From contig JAJPHG010000013.1 of the NCBI GenBank assembly GCA_021325375.1, positions 1-64,000 of the forward strand: DNA of 64,000 nucleotides, given 5' to 3'. Position numbers and translations under genes: made by a program. The DNA is from Alphaproteobacteria bacterium (lineage in GTDB: Bacteria; Pseudomonadota; Alphaproteobacteria; Micropepsales; Micropepsaceae). Positions 58,275 through 64,000 of the stretch are shown one piece after another (the first letter of the stretch is position 1; each line of letters opens with the position of its first letter). A model generated the notes under the pieces. That model did not search any database and had not been told where the DNA came from. It saw only the letters and a program-made list of their open reading frames with translations.

Positions 58275-58877
58275 ATGGCCGCACGAAAGCCCGACCGCCG
58301 CGCCGAACGCTCGCGCACGGCGCTGATGTCGGCCTTCGTCGAGATATTGCTCGGCGAAGGCTACGAGGCGGTTACCGTCGAGCGCGTTGCCGAGCGCGCC
58401 AATGTCGGGCGTTCGACCTTCTACATGCACTACACGGGCAAGGAAGACATATTGCGCCAGAGCCTGACGCGCCCGTCGTCGCATCTGGCGGTGCTCGTGG
58501 GCCGTGACGTCGAGCCCGCGGCGCTGATCGCGATCCTCGAGCATTTCCGCGAGCAGAAGAAGCTCAACCGCGTCTTCCTCAACTGGCCGATCCGGCCGAT
58601 CTGGGTGAAGTGCCTGGCCGGCATGATCGAGCCCAGGCTGGCGCAGGTCTCGCGTCTCGCGCGCGCCCGGCCCGCGCTGCCCTTGGCCCTGATCGCGCTG
58701 CAGCTCGCCGAGGCGCAGGTCGCGCTCGTCGCGCACTGGCTGCTCGGCAACGCCGCGTGCAAGAGCGAGGCGGTCGCCGAAGTGCTGGTCGCAGAGACGC
58801 GCGCGCTGGTGGCGGCGCTGCTGCGGCTGAAGGCGGATAGCCTGCCGGTCATTCCCAACGAGAAGGTCCGCCCATGA
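58275..58877 (+). CDS. TetR-family transcriptional regulator
   Basis: 200 residues from ATG 58275, with AGGAG upstream. The N-terminal helix-turn-helix is RTALMSAFVEILLGEGYEAVTVERVAERANVGRSTFYMHYTGKEDIL (about residues 13-60). The C-terminal ligand-binding domain is variable. It overlaps the monooxygenase gene by four bases (ATGA) and is divergent from the DUF4386-like gene, so it may control both units. The inducer is unknown. Confidence 0.92.
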   Translation: MAARKPDRRAERSRTALMSAFVEILLGEGYEAVTVERVAERANVGRSTFYMHYTGKEDILRQSLTRPSSHLAVLVGRDVEPAALIAILEHFREQKKLNRVFLNWPIRPIWVKCLAGMIEPRLAQVSRLARARPALPLALIALQLAEAQVALVAHWLLGNAACKSEAVAEVLVAETRALVAALLRLKADSLPVIPNEKVRP

Positions 58878-59170
58878 TCGTCGTCACCGGCGTCGTCACC
58901 GCCAAACCCGAGACCGTCGCCGGGCTGACGCAGGCCGCGCGCGAGCACGTGCATCGCTCGCGCGGCGAGCCCGGCTGCGTCAGCCATCACGTCGCCGTCG
59001 ACGCCGACGATCCCTTGACGCTGCATTTCATCGAGCGCTGGGAGAACGCGGAGGCGCTGAAAGCGCATTTCGCGGTGCCGGAGTCGCGCGCCTTCTGGCG
59101 CCGGCTGAAAGAGCTCGCCGCCGACCCCGGCCACATGCAGGTCTATGAGGCGGAGCGGATCAGGATATGA
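58874..59170 (+). CDS. Antibiotic biosynthesis monooxygenase-domain protein
   Basis: 98 residues, a single ABM ferredoxin-like domain: MIVVTGVVTAKPETVAGLTQAAREHVHRSRGEPGCVSHHVAVD and LHFIERWENAEALKAHFAVPESRAFW. Members include quinol monooxygenases and haem-degrading enzymes; histidines are present but no haem ligand can be assigned. Co-transcribed with the TetR gene. Its 3' end overlaps the vapC stop region by 11 bases. Confidence 0.88.
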   Translation: MIVVTGVVTAKPETVAGLTQAAREHVHRSRGEPGCVSHHVAVDADDPLTLHFIERWENAEALKAHFAVPESRAFWRRLKELAADPGHMQVYEAERIRI

Positions 59171-59561
59171 ACGGATTGCGCACGGTGAGCCCTTCGATCC
59201 GCTGACCATGCTGGAGGTCTTCGGTATAAAACACGGTACAGCTGGCCCGTACCGCTGCCGCGACGAGCATCGAATCGTAAGTCGTAAATTTATAGCGTTC
59301 GGCGATATCCAGGCCGAGATCGTGAGTTTCGATGTCGACTGGTACGACTTGGCAGACCGAGCGCACGGCCGAGAGGGCTTTACGGATTTCACCGATCGTC
59401 TTCTTGAGCTTGCGCGAGGACACCCAGGCGAATTCGTTCAACACCTGAACGCTGATCGTGCCGCCACCGCTCATCAGCTTTTCGGCCATCTCTGCTTTGG
59501 CGTCGTCTTCCGATACGACATAGATGAGCATATTCGAATCGAAGAATGCACCGGTGTTCAT
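59160..59561 (-). CDS. vapC: PIN-domain toxin (VapC family)
   Basis: 133 residues. VapC toxins are Mg-dependent ribonucleases. Acidic residues are in place: D8 in FFDSNMLIYV, E43 in LNEFAWV, and Asp in TTYDSMLVAAAV with YTEDLQHG near the end. The antitoxin gene overlaps its start by four bases. Together they form a type II system with the AbrB-type antitoxin. Confidence 0.93.
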   Translation of the reverse strand: MNTGAFFDSNMLIYVVSEDDAKAEMAEKLMSGGGTISVQVLNEFAWVSSRKLKKTIGEIRKALSAVRSVCQVVPVDIETHDLGLDIAERYKFTTYDSMLVAAAVRASCTVFYTEDLQHGQRIEGLTVRNPFIS

Positions 59562-59800
59562 TCGTCGCGCTCGCGATCATAGATTTCTTCGCGATTGAAT
59601 TTGAAGCCGGCGGGCACCCAACCACGCAACTTGCGCAATTCCGCCAGCGCTTCTTCCCGCGTCATCGCGCGTCTGACCTCGAATGTGCGTTTGTTCGTCG
59701 GGACGACTTCGACCTCATCGCCTTCTTTCAGCTCGAGTTGGTCCACCACGGCCTTAGGAAGGCGGACGGCGAGGCTGTTGCCCCATTTGGAGATCTGCAT
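59558..59800 (-). CDS. vapB: AbrB/MazE-type antitoxin
   Basis: 80 residues. The N-terminal swapped-hairpin DNA-binding domain reads MQISKWGNSLAVRLPKAVVDQLELKEGDEVEVV, and the tail ALAELRKLRGWVPAGFKFNREEIYDRE binds toxin. ATG 59800 is preceded by AGGATGTC. It overlaps vapC by four bases. The region 59801-59845 carries the likely operator. Confidence 0.92.
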   Translation of the reverse strand: MQISKWGNSLAVRLPKAVVDQLELKEGDEVEVVPTNKRTFEVRRAMTREEALAELRKLRGWVPAGFKFNREEIYDRERDE

Positions 59801-59818
59801 GACATCCTCCAGATATAC

Positions 59819-59863
59819 GGGAGTGTAATGTATATCATTCCCGAGAGATGTATATCCTGTTCA
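59819..59863. promoter_or_regulatory. Candidate vapBC operator
   Basis: GGGAGTG...CATTCCC (59819-59842) pairs with one G-T mismatch, and ATGTATATC occurs twice nearby as a direct repeat (near 59829 and 59849). The cluster lies about 20-60 bases before the antitoxin start, as expected for an autoregulated pair. Confidence 0.5.
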
Positions 59864-59938
59864 AACCTCCGTGCGGAAGCGAACAAATGCCATATTCGCG
59901 CGTTTACCTGCTGATGGTTAACGCCTCGGGAGGGTTCG

Positions 59939-60307
59939 ATGGACCATGTTTCGCTCTATCTGCATGATATCCTTGATTTTTTCCGCGACGGCTTCAGGGA
60001 GGGCTTCCAGCATGTTAACGGTGTGCTGGGCCTGATGATCGCGCTCTATTTCGCCTACCAGATGGCCGACTGGAAGAAAATCTGGGCGATCGCGCTCGGC
60101 GCCACGATCACCCATCTGGTCGCGGTGATCATGATCCCGTTCCTGGCCAATGAGGGCACGCTGCAGCTTCCCCACGATCTCCTGGAACTTTCCTATTGGA
60201 AGACGGCGGCGGCGCTGTATCTAGGCTATGTCGTGGTCGTCGCGGTGCTCTTCGCGCTCAAGACGCAGTTCCTGGCCAAGGGCGGCGAGGCGCACGCGCA
60301 TCACTGA
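59939..60307 (+). CDS. Membrane protein of unknown function
   Basis: 122 residues, MDHVSLYLHDILDFFRDGFREGF, with about three hydrophobic segments (26-44, 52-68, 88-108) and a histidine-rich tail (EAHAHH). No family recognised. GGGAGGG precedes the start. It precedes a second small membrane-protein gene with a 29-base gap, and the two are probably co-transcribed. Confidence 0.7.
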   Translation: MDHVSLYLHDILDFFRDGFREGFQHVNGVLGLMIALYFAYQMADWKKIWAIALGATITHLVAVIMIPFLANEGTLQLPHDLLELSYWKTAAALYLGYVVVVAVLFALKTQFLAKGGEAHAHH

Positions 60308-60336
60308 CGGCCAAGCGGAAAGAGCGGGAGGAAGAG

Positions 60337-60657
60337 ATGGACCTGATCAATGCCTGGTGGGCGATCATCCGTGACGGCGTCCACCATATCCAGCCGGTCC
60401 AGTTCGTCATCATCGGGCTGATCTTCGGCTGGATGGCGAGCAGCGTCGGCGCGGTTGTGTTCGGGTCGCTGGCGGCGTCGGTGCTCTATATCGCCGTCGA
60501 CCGGCTGTGGCCGGTGGTCTTCCAGCACCAGACCTTCGCCATGCCGGCGTTCAACACGGAGTTCTGGCACTTCTTCCTGTCGCTCTATTTCGCGTTCCTG
60601 GTGATCGTGGCGGTCGTCTACATCGTCAAGCAGATCGTCGAGAGCATACGGGGATAG
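60337..60657 (+). CDS. Membrane protein of unknown function
   Basis: 106 residues from ATG 60337, preceded by GGGAGGAAGAG. The sequence is rich in aromatic residues: MDLINAWWAIIRDGVHHIQPVQFVIIGLIFGWMASSVGAVVFGSLAASVLYIAVDRLW, then FWHFFLSLYFAFLVIVAVVYIVKQI. Three membrane segments are likely. No family recognised. Upstream frame extension to 60196 lies within the previous gene and is not favoured. Confidence 0.7.
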   Translation: MDLINAWWAIIRDGVHHIQPVQFVIIGLIFGWMASSVGAVVFGSLAASVLYIAVDRLWPVVFQHQTFAMPAFNTEFWHFFLSLYFAFLVIVAVVYIVKQIVESIRG

Positions 60658-60692
60658 CGTCCGGGCGCGGGACGGATTAAAGCTCTGCGCCC

Positions 60693-60851
60693 ATGAGCGA
60701 GCAGCTTCCGGACCCGCAGTTCCGCGTCTATTTCAATCCCGGCCCGCGCCTGCGCGGCATCGGCTGCGCGGGCTGCCTGCTTGCGATCTTCGTGATCGGC
60801 GGCATCCTTGGCGTCCTGCTGTTCGGCTGGAAGACCTTGCTGGGCGGCTGA
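60693..60851 (+). CDS. Very small membrane protein
   Basis: 52 residues, MSEQLPDPQFRVYFNPGPRL, then a glycine/leucine-rich segment (CLLAIFVIGGILGVLLFGW) that predicts one membrane helix and ends KTLLGG before TGA 60851. The start has no strong binding site (TAAAGC upstream), but codon use and the coherent helix support translation. It ends 47 bases before mccA. Function unknown. Confidence 0.55.
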   Translation: MSEQLPDPQFRVYFNPGPRLRGIGCAGCLLAIFVIGGILGVLLFGWKTLLGG

Positions 60852-60898
60852 GTTATGCGACAGGATGAAGTTCTTCCCCTAACACCCTGGTCCACCGG

Positions 60899-62773
60899 AT
60901 GTTTCGCACCCTTCTGATAGCCAATCGCGGCGAGATCGCCTGCCGCGTCATCCGCACGGCGCGGAAGATGGGCATCGCCACGGTCGGCGTCTATTCCGAC
61001 GCCGATTCGGGCGCGGCCCATGTCGCGATGGCCGACAAGGCGGTGCGTCTGGGCCCGCCGCCCGCCCGCGAGAGCTATCTGCGCGCCGACCTGATCCTGG
61101 GCGCTGCGAAGGAGACCGGCGCCGACGCGATCCATCCGGGCTACGGCTTCCTCTCCGAGAACGCGGAGTTCGCGGAAAGCTGCGCCGCGGCGGGTGTCGT
61201 CTTCGTCGGCCCGCCGCCGGACGCGATCCGCGCCATGGGGCTGAAGGACCGCGCCAAGGCGCTGATGGCGAAGGCGGGCGTCGCGGTCGTGCCCGGCTAT
61301 CTCGGCGACGACCAGTCGCTCGGCACTCTCACGGCAGAGGCGGAGAAGATCGGCTATCCCGTCCTCATCAAGGCGGTCGCGGGCGGCGGCGGCAAGGGCA
61401 TGCGCAAGGTCGACGGCGCGCAGGATTTCGCCGCCGCGCTCGAATCCGCGCAGCGCGAGGCCAAGTCCTCCTTCGGCGACGACCGCGTGCTGATCGAGAA
61501 ATACGTCACCCGTCCGCGCCATATCGAGGTGCAGGTCTTCGCCGACAACCATGGCGGCGCGGTGCATCTCTTCGAGCGCGACTGCTCGCTGCAGCGCCGC
61601 CACCAGAAAGTGATCGAGGAGGCGCCCGCGCCCGGCATGCCGCCCAAGATGCGCGCGGCGATGGGCGAGGCGGCGGTGAAGGCCGCGAAGGCCGTCGGCT
61701 ACAGCGGCGCGGGCACGGTCGAGTTCATCGCCGACGCGTCGGAAGGCCTCAAAGCCGACCGCTTCTGGTTCATGGAGATGAACACGCGCCTCCAGGTCGA
61801 GCATCCGGTGACCGAGGCGATCACCGGCTTCGATCTCGTCGAATGGCAGCTGCGCGTCGCCTGGGGCGAAGAGCTTCCGGCCAAGCAGAAGGACATCGCC
61901 ATCCACGGCCACGCCGTCGAGGCGCGGCTCTATGCCGAGGACCCGGCGAACGGGTTCCTGCCGTCCATCGGCACGCTGGAGCGGCTGTCGCTGCCGGACG
62001 ATTTGCGCGTCGACAGCGGCGTGCGCGAAGGCGACACGGTCACGCCGTTCTACGATCCCATGATCGCCAAGGTCATCGCCCACGACGCGACGCGCGAGGG
62101 CGCCGCGCGTAAGCTGGCGGGCGCGCTCGCGCGGGCGAAGATCGCGGGCCTACGCACCAACAATGCTTTCCTCATCCGTGCGCTCGGCAGCCAGGATTTC
62201 CTCGCGGGCGAGATCGACACGGGCTTCATCGACCGGCACTTGAAGGATCTCGTGCCGCCCCACGCGCCCGACGACGCGATCCTGTCGGCCGCCGCGCGGT
62301 TCGTCGCCGATGATCGTCCGCAAACGGACGATCCCTGGGACGCGCGCGACGGCTTCCGCGTGAACGGCGCGTCGGCCCAGACCGTGCGCTTCACCGCGGG
62401 GGCAGGGCGTCTGGGCGGCGCAGTCCCACCGGGCATCGAGGTCCTGCGGCTGAGGAATGGCGACATCGCCGCGATGCGCGCGGGCGAGACCTTCGTGCTG
62501 CACCCTTACGATCCGTTCGAAAGCGCGGAGGGCGCGGGCGTCGCCGCCGACCGTATCGCGACGCCGATGCCCGGCAAGATCATCCAGATCCTCGTCAAGC
62601 CCGGCGAGCGCGTGAAGAAGGGCCAGCCGCTGGCCGTTTTGGAAGCGATGAAGATGGAGCACACGCTGTCGGCTCCCGCCGATTCCACCGTGGAGAGCGT
62701 CGACGTCGCGGCGGGCGATCAGGTCAATGACGGCACGGTCGTCGTCCGTTTCGCCAAAGAGGCGGCCGCGTGA
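60899..62773 (+). CDS. mccA: 3-methylcrotonyl-CoA carboxylase alpha subunit (biotin carboxylase + BCCP)
   Basis: 624 residues. MFRTLLIANRGEIACRVIRTARKMGIATVGVYSDAD is the biotin carboxylase start. The ATP-grasp glycine loop is KAVAGGGGKGMRKVDG, FMEMNTRLQVEHPVTE follows, and the biotin lysine is in VLEAMKMEHTL near the end. MccA rather than PccA is inferred from its shorter length, EHTLSAPADSTVESV ending and the nearby mccB; PccA is already at 35322. The stop overlaps the following GTG. Confidence 0.9.
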   Translation: MFRTLLIANRGEIACRVIRTARKMGIATVGVYSDADSGAAHVAMADKAVRLGPPPARESYLRADLILGAAKETGADAIHPGYGFLSENAEFAESCAAAGVVFVGPPPDAIRAMGLKDRAKALMAKAGVAVVPGYLGDDQSLGTLTAEAEKIGYPVLIKAVAGGGGKGMRKVDGAQDFAAALESAQREAKSSFGDDRVLIEKYVTRPRHIEVQVFADNHGGAVHLFERDCSLQRRHQKVIEEAPAPGMPPKMRAAMGEAAVKAAKAVGYSGAGTVEFIADASEGLKADRFWFMEMNTRLQVEHPVTEAITGFDLVEWQLRVAWGEELPAKQKDIAIHGHAVEARLYAEDPANGFLPSIGTLERLSLPDDLRVDSGVREGDTVTPFYDPMIAKVIAHDATREGAARKLAGALARAKIAGLRTNNAFLIRALGSQDFLAGEIDTGFIDRHLKDLVPPHAPDDAILSAAARFVADDRPQTDDPWDARDGFRVNGASAQTVRFTAGAGRLGGAVPPGIEVLRLRNGDIAAMRAGETFVLHPYDPFESAEGAGVAADRIATPMPGKIIQILVKPGERVKKGQPLAVLEAMKMEHTLSAPADSTVESVDVAAGDQVNDGTVVVRFAKEAAA

Positions 62774-63198
62774 CGTTGCACATCATCAAGCTCTGTGTCG
62801 GCGTGGAGTCTCTCGAAGAACTGGCCGATTGGCAGAAGAAGCGCCTGGCCGAGCGCAAGAAGAAGAAACTCCCGCTCGTCCTGCAGCATGTGACCCGCAT
62901 GACACCCAAGCGCGCGGACGAGGTGCTCGACGGCGGCTCGCTCTATTGGGTGATCAAAGGCCAGATCGCCGCGCGCCAGAAGCTGGTCGCGCTGAAGCCC
63001 GTGCAGAAGGAAGGCAAGCCCCACTGCGCGCTGGTCTACGAGCCCAAACTCATTCCCGTGATGCGCCGCCGTCATCGCCCGTTCCAGGGCTGGCGCTATT
63101 TCGATCCCAAGGACGCGCCGCCGGACGTGCGCGACATCAAGGCGGGGAATTTGCCGGAGAAGCTGAAGCTGGAGTTGGCGGATTTGGGGCTCCTCTAG
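62770..63198 (+). CDS. DUF1489-family protein
   Basis: 142 residues starting at GTG 62770, overlapping the mccA stop. MTLHIIKLCVGVESLEELADWQKKRL, QHVTRMTPKRADEVLDGGSLYWVIKGQIAARQ and the C-terminal FQGWRYFDPKDAPPDVRD match DUF1489, a family of alphaproteobacteria with unknown function. No catalytic motif is proposed. It converges with panC. Confidence 0.9.
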   Translation: MTLHIIKLCVGVESLEELADWQKKRLAERKKKKLPLVLQHVTRMTPKRADEVLDGGSLYWVIKGQIAARQKLVALKPVQKEGKPHCALVYEPKLIPVMRRRHRPFQGWRYFDPKDAPPDVRDIKAGNLPEKLKLELADLGLL

Positions 63199-63220
63199 GC
63201 CTCCCCCCACAAGGGAGAGG

Positions 63221-64000
63221 TTATTTGTGTTCCATATTGTCGATCAGCCGCGTCCCACCGATCTTGGCAGCGGCGAGGATGCGCTTCGGTCCGTCGCCTG
63301 CCGGACCCAATGTCTCTGCATCGCAGATGGCGACGTAGTCCACGCTGTCGAAACCGGCGTCCAGCAGCGCGCGCGCGGCTTGTTCCTCGCTGGTCGCGGT
63401 ACGCAGGATCACATTCATCTTCCCCGCGATCGCGCGCTCGCGCGGGCCCAGATAGGCGTTGCGCGACGACATCGCCAACCCGTCCGGCTCGCGCATGATG
63501 GGCGCGCCGACGATCTCGATGGGCAGGGCGAGATCGGCTACGAGGCGGCGGATGACGAGGAGCTGCTGGTAGTCCTTCTCGCCGAACACCGCCAGGTCGG
63601 GTTGCGCCGCGATAAGCAGCTTGGCGACGACGGTGGCGACGCCGGCGAAGAAGTGCGGGCGGAAGTCGGTCTCGAGACCCCGCGACGGTCCGCCGACCTC
63701 GATCTGCGTGGCGTAACCCTGCGGGTACATTTCCGCGACCGAAGGGGCGAAGATCAGGTCGGCGCGGGCACCCAGCTTCTGCGCATCGGCCTGGAGCGCG
63801 CGCGGATAGCGGTCGAAATCTTCATGCGGCGCGAACTGCGCCGGGTTCACGAAGATGCTGACGATGGTGCGTTCGCTGCGCTTTCGTGACTCCTCGACGA
63901 GGAAGAGATGGCCGGCGTGCAGCGCGCCCATGGTCGGGACGAGGCCGACCCGCAGGCCGTCCTTGCGCCAGGCCGCGACATGCGCGCGCAAGCCGCGCAC
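63221..64000 (-). CDS. panC: Pantothenate synthetase, 5' end beyond the window
   Basis: The visible 259 residues lack only the first few amino acids, since family members begin shortly before RGLRAHVAAWRKDG. PanC joins pantoate and beta-alanine using ATP. Motifs: LVPTMGALHAGH, IFVNPAQFAPHEDFDRYPR, FGEKDYQQLLVIRRL and MSSRNAYLGPRERA. The true start lies past position 64000 on the minus strand, so the apparent start at the edge is artificial. Confidence 0.94.
   Translation of the reverse strand: MRGLRAHVAAWRKDGLRVGLVPTMGALHAGHLFLVEESRKRSERTIVSIFVNPAQFAPHEDFDRYPRALQADAQKLGARADLIFAPSVAEMYPQGYATQIEVGGPSRGLETDFRPHFFAGVATVVAKLLIAAQPDLAVFGEKDYQQLLVIRRLVADLALPIEIVGAPIMREPDGLAMSSRNAYLGPRERAIAGKMNVILRTATSEEQAARALLDAGFDSVDYVAICDAETLGPAGDGPKRILAAAKIGGTRLIDNMEHK

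Overview
The window is a high-GC bacterial chromosome segment. Gene order fits an alphaproteobacterium: tuf-rpsJ, a continuous S10-spc ribosomal run, secY-adk, then a separate rpsM-rpsK-rpoA-rplQ block. A crcB/fluoride-riboswitch unit, an ATP12-type assembly factor, DUF1489 and a PccA/MccA/Ivd acyl-CoA set support this. It resembles soil or acid-tolerant relatives of the Rhizomicrobium/Micropepsaceae type, but that is an impression and not a search result. No insertion sequence, prophage or CRISPR array was seen.

Layout. 1-11372: tuf 3' end, then rpsJ-rplCDWB-rpsS-rplV-rpsC-rplP-rpmC-rpsQ-rplNXE-rpsNH-rplFR-rpsE-rpmD-rplO-secY. 11369-13110: adk, a 2-oxoglutarate/Fe(II) oxygenase and an atypical class II tRNA-like gene. 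13285-15850: a strong promoter, rpsM-rpsK-rpoA-rplQ and an intrinsic terminator. 16-24 kb: periplasmic protease degP, a large mono-haem-like secreted protein, rarA, cold-shock gene, crcB with fluoride riboswitch, rluC. 24-37 kb: bicupin, ATP12, propionyl-CoA carboxylase (pccB at 25.6 kb, pccA at 35.3 kb), an M28 peptidase, a beta-helix protein, a 182-bp nested palindrome and a FUSC-family membrane protein. 37-44 kb: TonB receptor, acylphosphatase, lipB, a lone fliN, siroheme/APS reductase genes, tRNA-Leu(GAG), cyclopropane fatty acid synthase. 44-64 kb: leucine-degradation genes (ivd, mccB, mccA) and a thiolase, interspersed with two toxin-antitoxin pairs, regulators, a serine hydrolase, LemA/M48 and small membrane proteins, ending in a partial panC.

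How the genes work together. The first 15.8 kb supplies ribosomal proteins, the Sec channel, adenylate kinase and RNA polymerase alpha. The acyl-CoA genes form two biotin-dependent carboxylases (propionyl-CoA, methylcrotonyl-CoA) fed by isovaleryl-CoA dehydrogenase, with a thiolase downstream. This is the core of branched-chain and odd-chain acid catabolism, but it is scattered rather than in one operon.

Main oddities: (1) rpsH (S8) carries an in-frame TAG eleven codons before its conserved C-terminus ends; (2) a class II tRNA-like gene with anticodon GUC sits upstream of the alpha operon beside a 2OG oxygenase; (3) two genes (degP, mccB) are each followed, after one small membrane-protein gene, by a short decayed copy of their own 3' end; (4) a five-repeat small protein is frameshifted in its first repeat; (5) REP-like palindromes lie directly before the start sites of rpsJ and rplO inside ribosomal operons; (6) a nested perfect inverted repeat and an array of overlapping palindromes lie near 32.7-32.9 kb.
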